Positions 13,660-26,802 are shown, counted from the stretch's first letter. The stretch is 64,000 nt of DNA from Glandiceps talaboti (GCF_964340395.1 NC_135561.1:3501001-3565000), one strand, 5' to 3'. Notes: generated by a model not told the origin, from the letters alone. Numbers and translations: made by a program.

Positions 13660-13756
13660 AAGAGATAGGGGAACACCAAATCTTGGTGCGTCACTAGAAA
13701 TTGTGTGCGTCAGTGGTAAATTGGTTGAATTGGTTGACTTAGAGGACATCCTGTAT
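13660..13756. mobile_element. Truncated copy of the hAT MITE found at 18596
   Basis: It is homologous, in opposite orientation, to the element at 18596-18755. Shared blocks are TCACTAGAAATT, GCGTCAGTGG and a terminal CTTAGAGGACA. Only one terminal inverted repeat is recognisable and no target-site duplication was found, so the copy is partial. Confidence 0.6.
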
Positions 13757-13759
13757 GCG

Positions 13760-16000
13760 ACCAAATGTCATATAATTTCATAACCAAAGTTTTGAGAATA
13801 ATACGGCTCAGATATAAAACTTTTTCTTTGGATGTCTGCAGTGTTAAGATTTGATGTATTCATGTTCTGGGTTCTTCACAAAACCATAAAGTTATGTGCT
13901 GATAACATTTTCTAAGATTGCACTTTAAGTAGTTGGCTCAAGTCTCTCAAAATGTAAATATCTGAAATGTGACACATTCCAACAACAGCACTGGCATTAA
14001 AAAAGATAAAAAAGATGAAATATTGAAATCATGGGCCAGCTACATTCAAAGGCACAGTTTTTGAACAAGATGCAACACATTGATCATTGATGTGCATGAA
14101 TTGCTACATATTACTGCTTGCTACAGAATGGGTACTTTCTCTTTACATTGACAATATCGACAATCTTTTAAAGATATGTCCGGGAGGAGGATGTAGATAT
14201 GCAAGTTAATCTCCTTTGACATCAGCCGCTTCTCACATAAAAAGACATTGTTACTGCCTGTAAAAACATCATTTGCCCCGGGATCTAACACTCTGACATG
14301 AATAGCTATAAGGAAGACACACTTTTTATGGTCAAAATTGTCAAGATTACATTTGAGAGTTAAATGCAAAGGAAATACGCAGCAGATCTTACTCCACAAT
14401 GGCCTTTAAAATTCATAAAGTTGAAAGCTGAGGATAAAACGATTTGCGCTGAGTCTAACTTTAGTTGATGAAAGTGAATGAAAGTTATTAGTATTGTAGA
14501 AGTTTGTCTAGATTCCATTCAATCGTATGTTATCTACTGTAAAACAAAAATTTATTTCGAGGCTATCTGATCTAAATCTATTTTGACTGAAAACAGAAAA
14601 AACTATTAAAAAGATGTAATACCCTGGTATGTATGTTATGAACTACTGGTGCTAGCTAGCTACTATATATGACTGAGCCCTGCAGACAACCAGACAAAGA
14701 TAGCATAGTTAATGATGATAAATGACACAAAAATCAATAGCAATGGCCCTTGGCTACCTTAGCACCAACATAACAAACTAAATCCAGTGAACTCTAGGGT
14801 TAGCACAAGTATGGTGGCAATGTTTGCCAACAGACTTAATTTGCAATCTAATCTGATTTTCATCAATCTTTTGTTGCTAAACAGGAATTGTAATCAGTAT
14901 TTTCATCAACATATAATATAACACAGCCCTTAGCAATCAAGTCAAGATAGAAACAGATTAAACTTGACATTAGTAGAAACAACATGACAACCACAACCTT
15001 GACAACCACCATTCCACTGTGACTGGTTGAAATCCTTAACAACATGGATGAGCTGGGTTTTTTTCAGAAGCTTCCTCTAACATGGAGGGTGGGGGGGGGG
15101 GGGGTTATTAGATGACATTTGCTACACAAATTCTCAGAGCATACATGATGCCATAATTAATCCAGAAATTTTTTCTCCTTTAGATTATCATTATGTTGTT
15201 TTTAATGGAAGTTGACTGCAATTGTTGTTAAAAAATATAGCTTTAGGGTCAGCAAGTTCTGTTTATGATCTGACCCATGGAAATGAGCACTACATGCAGA
15301 CTTGGCATTAAAATTAGGTCAGAGGAAGGGAAGGAAGTGTCTGTCATTTAGATACAGGTGCACTTGAGTACTTTTATATCTGTATGAGATCTATTCAAGT
15401 TCATGAAGTATAACTAATTTAAATCTCATAAAACCCACCACAATAGACACATATATGGACTGCATACTATTTATAAATATATGTAATTGTTGTATGTCAT
15501 GACTCAAATAATGCTAGACAGGATTAGAAAACTACATTAAAAATCCTTGCTTCCATCCATGGACTGATAAGTGATATTAACTTGCATGTGATTTAGCTAA
15601 ATCATGTACACATTAGACAAGCCATGAACATTTTTTTCACAAGGGGACTTCAGACCAACCATTTATAATAATCGACTCAGTATCATAATTGATTTATGGA
15701 TAGGAAGGGTACGTGTATCCATGTCACCTGAAGTTTTTAACATAAAATAGTAAAATGAAGTACAATGGTGTCTAGTGACTACCTGGTACTGTACTGCACT
15801 CGCATGACATATCATATGGATATAGTGAAGTGGTTTCAATAGTCTAGCTGATATTCGTGGCACTGAATTTCAAGATCTCTGATCTTTATTGATTGATATA
15901 ACTGGTAGCATTTAGACTATGGTTTGAAATTCAATTTGAATTCATACGTATGTAATATCCTACCAAGTCTAGTTAAGTATGTGTGCTTTTTTTCAATTTC
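13760..16000. other. No gene recognised
   Basis: The longest open frame (14121-14399, minus) has no recognisable motif, no splice borders and an ordinary AT-rich composition. A G run lies at about 15088-15105. Nothing else was identified. Confidence 0.45.
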
Positions 16001-16004
16001 TATG

Positions 16005-16037
16005 ATCTCTCTCTCTCAGTCTCTGTCTCTCTCTGTC

Positions 16038-16097
<60 letters not shown>
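16005..16097. repeat. (CT)n microsatellite
   Basis: CT dinucleotide repeat, impure at its left end where GTCT variants occur, then pure to about 16097, followed by a short C-rich stretch. Confidence 0.95.
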
Positions 16098-16099
<2 letters not shown>

Positions 16100-17217
16100 C
16101 CCTCTTCCCCCCCCCCACGGAGATGATCATACTAGCATGTTATGGGACTACACTACATCCTAGCATGCACTCCTATACTCTCAGTCTTCCTATGATTATT
16201 GTCTATCAACACTCCATAATAACAAGTATGCTAATACTTGTCATACAAATTGTATCCTTCCAAATAAACAGTAACAAAAAAAAAACTTAGATGCAAAACA
16301 CAGAATTTTAGCAACATGTCATCACAGAATTCAAATATATACAAGCTGATCAAAGTGAGCAAAAAAAAGTTCAAGCATGTAATTGGCCAACAAGAAATCT
16401 ATCATTTCTTCAGGAGCAATTTACTTCTAAAGGAAGAAGTCATAGAGATTATACATATTAGAAGTATTAAATTTACTGAACCAGGCTTTTGTTACCTTTT
16501 GCTCATGTGTTTTTAATTCATCATTGGAAACACTCAATAGGAAATCCAAGCTATAAAGATAGTATTCCTTTCAAAACGCTACATAATGGTAAGCTAGCTG
16601 GCATAATTTTTCACCAGTAATGATTACAACTTTGTATGGTCGGCTTCCGAAAAGTCTTACAGAATGCTTTGGAAAGCTTAAAATATGCTCTAAGGAAAGC
16701 AAAAATTTCAACTGAGGTTGGTACTAGGATTCGATCCTTCAGGTTGAGGGATACTGGCTATAAGATAATATCGGGTACACAACAGAACTTACCTGTAGAT
16801 ATGAACAATGTACACACACATATGCATGTATACAGACATGACATACACAGGCATAGACATTCACCCACATACACATAATACACATACACATATATACACA
16901 CATTCATTCAGACATACATGATACACATACAATTCACAACAAAATTTTCATATAGTACTGACATAATGTTACCATCACAGCTAGTATTTATCAATATTTG
17001 TATAATAATCTGTGCTAGGTTATGACTGACAGAATAGCCAAGCTCTAGGGTTATCACTGACCTTGCAATCAGAGATCATGAACTTTGCTACTAATGTCAA
17101 AGGTTATAACCTTATGATTCCTTGATATAAGTTATCCTTTTTGATTAAACTGCAAGTTTCTGAATTTATTACAGTCTATTTTTAGATGACAACATTTAAA
17201 ATGGAACACTTTCTTAC

Positions 17218-17311
17218 CGGTTCTGCATTTGGGGCTTTCACAGGTTTAATAACTGGCAAGATATTTTTATGATGCTCCATCAGTCTCTCTGCCTTGCTCA
17301 GATGTGTTCTC
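17218..17311 (-). CDS. Internal exon of an unrecognised minus-strand gene
   Basis: On the minus strand a pyrimidine-rich stretch ends in TTACAAAG (acceptor). It is followed by 94 nt that are open in one frame and then by CCG|GTAAGAAAG, a strong donor. One leading base plus 31 codons give RTHLSKAERLMEHHKNI, then LPVIKPVKAPNAEP. The peptide is basic and probably helical at its start. The next exon must begin in phase 0; I did not find it between 1 and 17217, so it is short, diverged or beyond the left edge. Candidate upstream exons at 20751-20767, 23378-23430 and 24305-24321 all end with two bases and so fit this exon's phase. I do not recognise the protein and propose no function. Confidence 0.55.
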
Positions 17312-18595
17312 CTTTGTAACAGAAAATTAATAAAAAATGAAATAAATTATTACATTCAATAAATGAATACATCATAAATTAATTACTCGATCAGTGAAAA
17401 TTTATTTCGCAAAGACATAATTCAAGGTTTTAAATTAAACAAATAATGAGAAGGTAAATGTTTAATCTTAGTGTGGGCAATTTGACTATTGTCTCCCATC
17501 ACAACTAACATTTTCTGTACCAACCATATATTCAAAACTAAAATTAGATTACAATATCCCACAGTGGTGTTCAACCCACAACAGATACAGCTATATCCAT
17601 CATGAAATATTCCCCTTTCTGATTGGCTGAGATATTCATAATGTCCATTTCATCAATTTACATTGTGTGGGTGTGGTACTTGTTTCACAGGCTGACACTA
17701 CTGTCTCACCTCTCAGAGGGTAACTTCAAAATACCCAATAAGAGTTTGTGCCATTTTTCTGTCCTTATAGCCTCATTACAGTAAAAAACAGCACTTATAT
17801 TTGTGATGGGAGATGATGGTCAAAATTCCCACATGACTATGATATGTTAGTTAAATCAATGCCTTTGCTTGTATATAAAACTGGCTACCATTCTGCCTAC
17901 AGGCACTATGAGTTCATTTTGCTGTCTATCCAGTTAAGGAAAATACGAGTGACCTAAGGTAGTAAGGGGGCTATGCCACTACAAATCACTAGATGGCATA
18001 ATGTAATTATACCATCACCAGTAATATTTTTTTAAATCAGGAAAAGTAATGTATAAAAAGGATTACTTTTGAAGAAACAAAAGTTGTCACCACAATCATA
18101 TTAAAAGTTACAGAAATTACTGCCCCTTTAGTTTTAATAAGCTCAACAAATAACAATGTACTTTTTATGACATAATAACTACGATCAACCAAGTTGAGCG
18201 GCCTGGCAACTAGCTACAAAGGAATGTCTTTCAATTTCACACAAACTTGCCACTCAAATCTTAAAAGTCAAAAAGTTGTAATATTTTATTTTCATCTCTA
18301 ATATATATTTAATTTTGATTATATTTCCAGCTCTATATGTAATTTGTGAAGAGATACTCACAATTTTAAGTGATTTGGACAAGGAACAGTATTTGAAGAG
18401 TACTAAAATTTTGTACTGACATTAAACAATCCATAAATGAAAAGTGTTGGATAGGTATTCATTCAATTGACGTATTAGACATGTATTTTGGAAGTAAGTA
18501 TAAAACAATCATCTATTTAAAGTTGACACGGTTGACTTGCTTTGAATTCTTTCTTTCCACTATTTAGGATTATCTTTAGTCTGGAATATGTGCTG

Positions 18596-18755
18596 CAGTG
18601 TGCCCTCTAAGCCAACTTGACGTGCCACTGACGCGCATAATTTCTAGTGATGCACCAAAATGTGTTGTTCCCTATGTGGTGACGCACAAGAAATCCCAGT
18701 TTTTCTCATTTTGACTCAAAACAACAAAATGTGACTATCATTAGAGGACACACTG
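18596..18755. mobile_element. hAT-type MITE with perfect 8-bp target duplication
   Basis: This 160-bp element begins CAGTGTGCCCTCTAA and ends TTAGAGGACACACTG, which are inverted repeats with one mismatch. The sequence ATGTGCTG occurs immediately on each side (18588-18595 and 18756-18763). An exact 8-bp duplication with CAG...CTG termini is the signature of the hAT superfamily. The interior is noncoding, so the element depended on a transposase supplied from elsewhere. A truncated relative is at 13660-13756. Confidence 0.92.
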
Positions 18756-18820
18756 ATGTGCTGTCAGGATATCTAGTATCTAGCAATATGGAATTAAATT
18801 CAAAATTCTATGATTTGTTA

Positions 18821-19014
18821 GGCTAGAGGCTATACATTGATTGGGTTTGAATCTGAAGATCTCTTTACCCAACCGTGGGGTAAAGAGATCTTTAGATTCG
18901 AACCCGATGTATAGCCTCTAGACAAATGATTTGTAGTCTAGAGGCTATACATGGCTTTGGATCTCTTCTGAAAGGTTTTGAGAGATTCTAAGCCATGGGT
19001 AGTCTCTCGACTAT
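18821..19014. mobile_element. Tandem pair of foldback elements sharing a target site
   Basis: Two hairpin-forming units lie head to tail. The first (about 18821-18925) has arms beginning CTAGAGGCTATACAT and a stem that includes AAAGATCTCTTTACCC-type sequence. The second (about 18937-19014) begins with the same CTAGAGGCTATACAT but has a different, looser stem. The sequence ATGATTTGT occurs before, between and after them (18810, 18926, 19015), most simply explained as one target site triplicated by tandem insertion. There is no coding sequence. Confidence 0.8.
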
Positions 19015-19029
19015 ATGATTTGTAGATGT

Positions 19030-20740
19030 GAATTCCTGGCTGGTTAATGCTATACGCTCAGTTTGTCAACTGCTGAGGACCTTCATTGGTTCATAGACTA
19101 TATGTCCTAGAGTCTGGATACCAACATGGTCTCTATTAAACCACAGAAAATTCAATGAGGGATAGCACTATCCGGTAGACTATGTCCTCTCACCAATGAA
19201 TTGAGAGGACAAACAAAATCAACCCACAGTAGCCTACAAATTGATCTTGGTGTTACTATCCCAAGAAGCTGTTGGTATAGAGCATTCAAATGAGATAGCA
19301 ACTCTAAGACATGTCTCTGGACTAATAAAGGAAGTCCTAAGTTCTTTGTCAACAGACTCTGGCTTGGATTTGACATTTCCCATACTAAAAACAGATAACC
19401 AAATACCAGTCAACATTACTTAACATTTTTAACACATCAGCCTTTCAAAGCTTGACAAACTGGCACTGACTACATTGACAATTTGTTATGATAAATTTAA
19501 TCTCTTGTTAGTTTGAAAGCACCCCCCTGATCAAGTCTCAAGTAGATATGTGTCTACCTACATAATGTGAGGAGGATGTCAACTTATTTGATAAACACAG
19601 TACTGTGCAATGGGGTGAAGGTCCACAACACTATAAATCTATTCCACAGTGATAAGCTTGATCCTTTTCACGTCACTATACATTTCCAGTCTGGTTACTA
19701 AGGTGACTGGCAATGGCCCTTGAATGCTACTATTTGTCCACACCAGGTAATAAACTTCCAATGGTGTTAATAACTTGAGGTGATAAATGAGCTCTTTAAA
19801 AATTTATGAACTCTACTAACACAACTAACCAGTACAGGACCCATGAAACTTCAATTTGTACTAATTCTAACCCGCCCAGCCACCTGTACACATAACAAAC
19901 AACAGTGAAAATAATGCAGGAAAATGATTCAAGCATAAGTGTTAACTCCAGATAAATTTATATGGTACAATTTTGTAGCTGCAATAATGTCTCACTCCAT
20001 TGTTATCATGTTTGAAAGAATAATCTTGGCACTGAGGCAAAGTTTACACATAAAATTGTTGGATGTGTCAGGATATATAGAGAGGCAATTCAATACACCA
20101 CATGGGGTATTTCTTCCACTAACATTGGCCAACTTCTATAATCTCAATCACAAAAATGTAAAACCAAGCATAATTAATTCAACTAAAATAACTACAGTAG
20201 TTACGGTAAAATACTACCCCGCATACATGATGTACATATACACCCATGGTCTATTAATTTTTTTAAAAATTAAAAAGAAAATATTAAAATCATGAAATAA
20301 TAAATGTTATATCTATGTTCTGTATAGAGATATTCAGCAAATTTACAGTTATATTCATATGTATAAATTATTTATAAATAGTTTGTATTAATTCTAAATT
20401 CTATATCTTTTTATTTTTTCTATCTCAGAAGGGGTATATAGTAATCTACAACAAATTCTTATATATTCAACAAACTTTAATTTACTGTACACATACCAAC
20501 ACGTTACTTTCAATTCATTAATAAAATGATAAGAGAAAGACCTTTGATTCCAAAAACTAGGTCAGACCTAGTTAGACAAACAATAGAAATTTACAAGTTG
20601 TATACAGTAACACATATATTGCATATATGTGAAAGAGTTCTACTAATAACCTACTTATCTCTAATATCTTTGGTAAAACAAGTCAATTTACAGACACAGT
20701 TCACCAGTGATTTGTTAAAATCAGAGCATTAAAGTAAAGA
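19030..20740. other. No gene recognised; repeat fragments
   Basis: A diverged copy of the foldback family seen at 6391 lies near 19237-19325, next to a GGATACCAA block also seen in related form near 6304. The 118-codon plus-strand frame at 19939-20295 is hydrophobic and AT-driven, with no domain or splice support, and I do not call it a gene. Confidence 0.5.
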
Positions 20741-20750
20741 GATCACGTAC

Positions 20751-20767
20751 CAAGTCTCAGCTGCCAT
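20751..20767 (-). CDS. Candidate alternative first coding exon (MAAET..) of the 17.2-kb gene
   Basis: On the minus strand CCCCATGG gives a favourable start context. The codons ATG GCA GCT GAG ACT are followed by TG and the donor GTACGTGATC. Two trailing bases fit the exon at 17218-17311, giving MAAETWRTHLSK. The evidence is only phase, donor and start context, so this is weak; the exon at 23378 is an equally compatible and somewhat better alternative. Confidence 0.2.
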
Positions 20768-20779
20768 GGGGATGTATGA

Positions 20780-23370
20780 CGCACAAAGTAATTCTGCTAT
20801 GATACATGTTGTGTTAAAAACAAACTTTAAATTCATAAAATCATACACAAACTTACTGCTGCCTTGGGAAGTCAGCATGAAATCCTAACTAACATAAACT
20901 TCAAACTTTAGCTTTCATACTATTACCAATATTCATTGAATACTTCAAATACTATTAAATTTACTGACAGATGCTTTATGTGTAAATAATGCAATTTTGA
21001 AAATGTACACATGCATGAAAATGAATTGCACTCAATTCCGTGAGCTAACTTTGCCTGAGGCTAGGTATGTAGACATTACATGTAATTTTGCAGCTTTGGA
21101 GAGCTAGACTAATTCTGCATGCAATGACTTCATCTTGAGACAATGAGTATTATGTTCTAGCTATTAAAACACCTTCAAAAGTTGAGATTTAGTTATATGA
21201 ATGTTACCTGAGTTAATACCAGCATCTTTTTACCAAGACTACTTACCAAACTGGTGGTTTGTTCTACTGGAACTATATAAATTTCATAAAACATCTCCGT
21301 TACTTACAAGAAATCTGAAATCTACAGTAACACCTGATACTTCCGTGTAAACAAAACTTGACAACTATTTGCTGACACCAATCACATACATCCTCCCCTA
21401 GACTTGAATTTTGTAAATATTTTCACTAGTTTATATAACAAGAGTTGAGCAACCAATTCATTCCACTCCTAGAGTCAAGTCATGTGGGGATCAATTTTGA
21501 CTATTATCTCTCGTCATGAGAGGAATGACAGTCTAAATCCACACATGACTTTGACTCCAGTGTAATTTACTCCAAGATCCACTAGTAACACCACCACTAC
21601 ATGACAAATAAACTAACTGCTTCCAGCAGATTTGCACCAAAGTCTTTCACCATTGCTAAATGTATGATATGCAACTGCTAAGTAAAGGTTGTGCTTTGCC
21701 AAATATGCTTTCAGGAATCAAATTGATTAATTTCTCCTGCTATCATCCATCAAGTATTCAAGTGCAGGTTGATAAGTCATGTACAATACAATATTCAGTG
21801 TCAAATACAAAGTACCGACCCTTGTCTCCTTTCCCTACTAACCTCCTAAGGCTTTCCTTGGATACATTTTACTCATTTTTCTAATTAATATTTCACATTT
21901 CTGAAATTACATTGTACTATAAATCTTTTGCTGCTGGCATAATATATATACAGTAAGAACTATAAAGAAGAACAAAATTTGGAAATAAAATGACTTTTTC
22001 TACATACATGAAAATATTGCTGAAAGGTGGGACAACTGTCACTGTGTGCATGACAGGAATTGACATTATTGTATGCAGGTATGTTTGCTAAACTCCCATG
22101 GTCCTACCTGCTGAGTAAGTACTTTTACTTTTGAAAATCAGAAATATAATCAATTCCTGCTTACAGTGGCATGGTATCCTACTGATATATCTCACAATGA
22201 CACAGTGTCTGTGATCAACTATTTTGTGTCTTTTCAATGTCTTAGTCCTTGCTCAGTCAGTCCACAATATAAAGTAAACGGCTTCCTGTGCTACAAATTC
22301 CACAAACTCAATGTCACTTTCTGCATCAGCCCTCAAACTTGCTAATTACAACTAAGTCTTTCTACAATACCACACAGAACAATACATTGTATATGGTAAC
22401 TAAAGTATAGATTTGAAAAAAACCTTATTAAAATTCTTTTTTGTGTGTGAAATAGTAAAGACCAACAACCTTGCTCAAACTTTATCTCTTAATTGCATTA
22501 ACTCAAGGCGTACACCTACAATTACTTTATTTAATTCAATACTTTTTCATCAACAAAAATACATCTTTTATATTCAGTAAATAATCAACCTTGCCCATTC
22601 TCTTTCCAGAAAGTTATAGATTGTAATACTGGCAATAAATGTCCACAATAAAATTCCAAAATGGCTCCATCCAGAGAAAATTCCAATGGTTTGAAAGGGT
22701 TGTCTTTTCACTGTAACGCTCAAAGTATTTTATTTGTAACTCACAGAACAAGATAACTTTGAAACTAGAGATTCAAAGTTAAACAATGTTAAATGATCGT
22801 TTAAGTTTTTGGGGGCCACAGCTGCGTAGAAAAGCATAACATAATTACCAAAACAGGGTAAACAGACGACTGGTGGTGTTGAAACATCATCGGCCTACTG
22901 TATCCAGATCGATACCATTTGATTGTGTCGATAACAATAGGTAGCAAATTACTAAAGAATAGCTCGATGTCTTGTACTGCACTCCATGTGTGTTCGTTTC
23001 CATGGAAGTGGGAGGGTAATGTCATTGTGCCATTGACACAGGAAAACGTTAAATACGCTATAGAAAACACACCTATAATTTTTTAACATTGGACTACATA
23101 TCTACGACAAAAGGGGTTAAAAGTTGTTCGACTTCCAAGCTTTTACATATGTGTTTACCCTGACTACTGCACGGAGTACTGTTTTAAAGTGATCACGGAC
23201 GACATGACACTGATCGCTATTGACTTCCGCACACATATCGTTACATGACGGCCGAAAAAAACACCAACAGTACACTTCTCGTTTCTGTAAAAATATCCAC
23301 ACGGCAAAAGACAAAACAAACTACAGATAATGATACATCTCTAACCTCAAACAACAGTAAGAAAATAATT
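20780..23370. other. Presumed intron; nothing further recognised
   Basis: If the first exon at 23378 is right, this is part of a 6-kb intron of the minus-strand gene. A possible micro-exon bounded by ATAG and CAGTTTG|GTAAGTAG lies near 21250-21275, but its phase does not fit the neighbouring exons. The sequence near 22800-23070 is open on the minus strand without recognisable content. Confidence 0.4.
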
Positions 23371-23377
23371 TACTTAC

Positions 23378-23430
23378 GTTTTCCGCGTATGCTCTGCAGC
23401 AGTGTAGTGTGTGTAGTTAAAACTGCTCAT
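23378..23430 (-). CDS. Probable first coding exon of the unrecognised minus-strand gene
   Basis: Read on the minus strand, ATG at 23428-23430 opens the peptide MSSFNYTHYTAAEHTRK. It ends in two bases (AC) at an almost ideal donor, GTAAGTAAG. Joining it to the exon at 17218-17311 keeps the frame and gives a continuous sequence MSSFNYTHYTAAEHTRKT then RTHLSKAERL. The peptide is rich in polar and aromatic residues, with no signal peptide. The sequence upstream (23530-24350) is richer in CpG than average, as expected near a start of transcription. I cannot name the family, and the gene is incomplete in this window. Confidence 0.45.
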
Positions 23431-24179
23431 GATCCAATCTTTCAACTTTCATTTGTCATCATATTTCAAAAGCTTGTTCAAAAACACCCTAAAATAACAA
23501 GAAACCTAATCTTTTTAAAGTGACAGATAACGTTTCCGATGTTGATACAAAATGGGGAATTCATCAAAATGTTGTCAATTACGTTGCCTTCAAAATGTCG
23601 AAGTTGTGTAGCAGACAAGTTTTGGCCATCAGATCGTTCGAAACTAAACAAAATTAGCTTCATTATCAAATTTATTGATGCACACGATTGTCCAACGAAG
23701 AAAAAATCCTTCAGCATTTCTTAAAATAATCCGAATCACTCTTTACCGAAATAACCACCCTAAAATAAAATAATACTGATCGTGATCAAAAAATCTTCGA
23801 CAAGAAAGAAACGCAAACATGATACAATAACTTACTATGTACGAACCAAAACAATCAATCGAACGTTCGAAAATAATATAAACATTTTTTTAACCAAAAC
23901 AAAACAAATTTTGTCGTTTTTAGAGCGAAAAAAATTCCCTAAATTTGCGGTTTCTCGGTCTCTAACACATTGGTATAGACTGTCTCGTTACTTTTTTCAC
24001 CATAGTGTTATAACATTTGCCATGATGAAGACTGACGACAGAACAACTTATCGATTTACACAGTGTACTATACACACCTTCACGCTTCGTCGACGAGTTG
24101 CAGACTCCTCCACTCCTTGGGGTTTGAAGTCGGCCGAACTTAGTCAGATTCCGTGATTGATGAAATTCCGTGTATGAAA

Positions 24180-24450
24180 GATATCTACCTCCCTGTGAAT
24201 GTTACGATCGCATCGACTCCTGCAAAATGGACGGAAAATTTAGACAAACTTCCATTGATTGAGTTAGGCGAAGATCGTTCGCGTCGCCCTTCCGTCGAAC
24301 GTACCTGTTGTAAGAGTGCATGACCGAGGTCACGTGACAGAGTCTGCCCAATAAAAGAAATGGCTATTCCAATTGTAACGTATACTCCCTAAAACTTGTT
24401 TCTATGGCCACAACCGAAGCTAAACCGTCTCTGACGGTTTACAGTGTACC
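24180..24450 (-). promoter_or_regulatory. Promoter-like CpG-richer segment with palindromic E-box
   Basis: CpG dinucleotides are clustered here compared with the AT-rich surroundings. The perfect palindrome TCACGTGA (24330-24337), an E-box of the USF/TFE type, lies next to a minus-strand ATG at 24319-24321. The codons after that ATG (MHSYN) end in AG at a donor GTACGTTCG and are also phase-compatible with the exon at 17218. I read this as the likely promoter and possibly an alternative first exon (24305-24321). This is inference from composition and motifs only. Confidence 0.4.
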
Positions 24451-24459
24451 ACATGCGTA

Positions 24460-25281
24460 CGGTGCAAGTGGGAGCCAGTAATATAAATTTTAACTGCACG
24501 GTCATGACGCAAGGCGATCGTTAAAATATATTTCCCTAGGTTCTTCCATTTTTTAAAAATAGTTTACATGTAATATCTGTTCACGTAGAGAGAAATTACT
24601 GTGTTCGTCGAATGAACGACACTGCATTCTGACAGTGTAAAATGTTAACAACATTTTGATTTCGCAAATTGACATTCACATGATTTCGTAATAAGTACAA
24701 ATTACGGTTTCATCAAAGGAGATGGAGTCTCATGATTCTGCAGTTATGTAAACGTTTCATTCACGAAATACGACTCATAACACAATATTAAAATATTAAA
24801 TGCCAAAACGTGGGCGACTAGGAAATAAACATACATGCAACCCGAATTTTACACTTTTCAGCACTGTGGGATTTGTTCCAATGCCCATAGGAACTACAGC
24901 GTTGAAGACCCCTCTTAAAGTACACCCCCTTTAGAAATCAGCATTTTTCAATGAGCACTTGTTATTTTCATACAAAAAAGTGATGATATTTTCAATTTCC
25001 CTGGGGAAGGAACAAAGAAAGCGATGAAGCACGAAGTCAATCAATTCACTCAAAGAAGAAAGCAACTTATTTGATGAGTTTCTTTCACGACGTGGATACC
25101 GTTTAATTCATATGAAAACTCTTCTTTTTTCCTTTTGTATATTTTATACCAATGGTAATTTCATTCATTTTCAGTCATAACTTTTATTTCGATTTCTCAT
25201 TCATTATAACATAACTTACTAACGAATATGATTGACTAAAATATGGAGTTCCATTTCAGCAACAGCAGCAGCAGCAGCAGC

Positions 25282-25327
<46 letters not shown>

Positions 25328-26339
25328 CACACGCACTCAATAAATTATGTCTCGCGTCAGATGTTTTCTTCTTAGACGTACAATTGCCAAATTGTTTGGA
25401 ATCACGTGACTGACCTCTAGCTATTCCAGAAATGCATAATATACTAGTATAATGCAGGATCTGTGACCTTTATATCTTTTCAAATTTAGACTTTGTCTAC
25501 AGTCCACTAATATTTCAAATAAAAGTAATGCATAATTTGACCAGAAGTATAAAAATTAATTACATTGCTAATGTGGTATCAGTGACACATATATATGCAC
25601 ATGACAAAACTGATACATAATTTTGAAAGAAATTACCAGTAATTGAAATCAATCAAAATATATGGTATTTTAATCATATTGCCCATACCTGCTATCTCTC
25701 ACGGTGTCATATCACGAGGAAGGAGAAGGATAAACAGATAGACACATACAAGGTTTTGATGTTTTTTTCAATGCTATAACTAAAGGGTGTTAAAAAGGAA
25801 GACTTGCTGTAATAATTTTTCTTCTCGTGAAAACGTTGCATTGATAGTAGCTTGTGGAAGACAACATATTTCGTGAATACTAAAAATAACACCTCATTTG
25901 AAATTTGGTATTGTCAGTCATCACAACAAAATACTGTTTTTAAGCCGCAGTAAATCAATGATTTCACATGGGAATCACTGGAGCAAGTGACGATGACAAA
26001 AATAAACCAAAATACATTCAGAATACCACCGGTTATGAAATAATACAACGCTTTATCTGACAAACAATGTTGGCAGTAGAGTCACATCAAAGTAAACCGA
26101 TGCTACAGCATTCAATGAGTACTTGTTTTCTATACGTTGATGTATTGAATGAACACATCTTACTCCGTGACTTGTGTATGGATTCAACTGGACGGTATGA
26201 CAACATTCGTGCTTCTGTCTATGCTGTACATCGTCTGTGACGTCAATGTATTGACTATTTGGCCTTGTGATACTGATAGTATCATTATAAAGGGGAAAAC
26301 ATGGAATACCCCAGCTTTTCTAAATGTTCATATGACAGT

Positions 26340-26340
<1 letters not shown>
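24460..26340. other. Gene-free stretch with a CAG/CAA microsatellite
   Basis: A run of CAG followed by CAA repeats occupies about 25259-25327. It is not part of a supported open frame, so it is probably noncoding. No exon or transposon end was recognised in the rest. Confidence 0.5.
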
Positions 26341-26342
<2 letters not shown>

Positions 26343-26431
<89 letters not shown>

Positions 26432-26802
26432 CAATCTCTGATGACGTTTGTGCCCTGTCTGTGTCTGTGTCTGTGCCTATGTCTGTGTCTGTGCCTGTGC
26501 CTGTGTCTGTGCCTGTGCCTGTGTCTATGCCTGTGCATGTGTCTGTGTCTGTGTCTGTGTCTGTGTCTGTGTCTGTGTCTGTGTCTGTGTCTGTGTCTGT
26601 GTCTGTGTATAACTTCATAATACAGTACGTTATTGTAAGCGTGTTTTCTATTGCCGCTTTCGCGCAAATAAAACCTGGTCAGAAACGTATTTGCCAATAT
26701 GACATCGTCAACACGTATACTTCAAATCGTCGCGTTGTCCTTTTCTTTGAATGATTTGGGACAAGTTATTGCTTAAGTGACTGTAGAAGTTGTTTAACCA
26801 AG

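Noticed and set aside
16716-16745. GGTTGGTACTAGGATTCGA as tRNA T-arm or SINE B box
   Set aside because: No cloverleaf or A box could be built around it.
19939-20295. 118-codon open frame on the plus strand
   Set aside because: AT-driven hydrophobic composition, lysine-rich end, no domain and no splice or promoter support.
21250-21275. Possible micro-exon with donor CAGTTTG|GTAAGTAG
   Set aside because: Its phase does not fit the exons at 23378 or 17218, and its acceptor is weak.
26328-26754. Long frames encoding runs of TD, RH, SV or YI
   Set aside because: They are translations of the AT and TGTCTG microsatellites on both strands.
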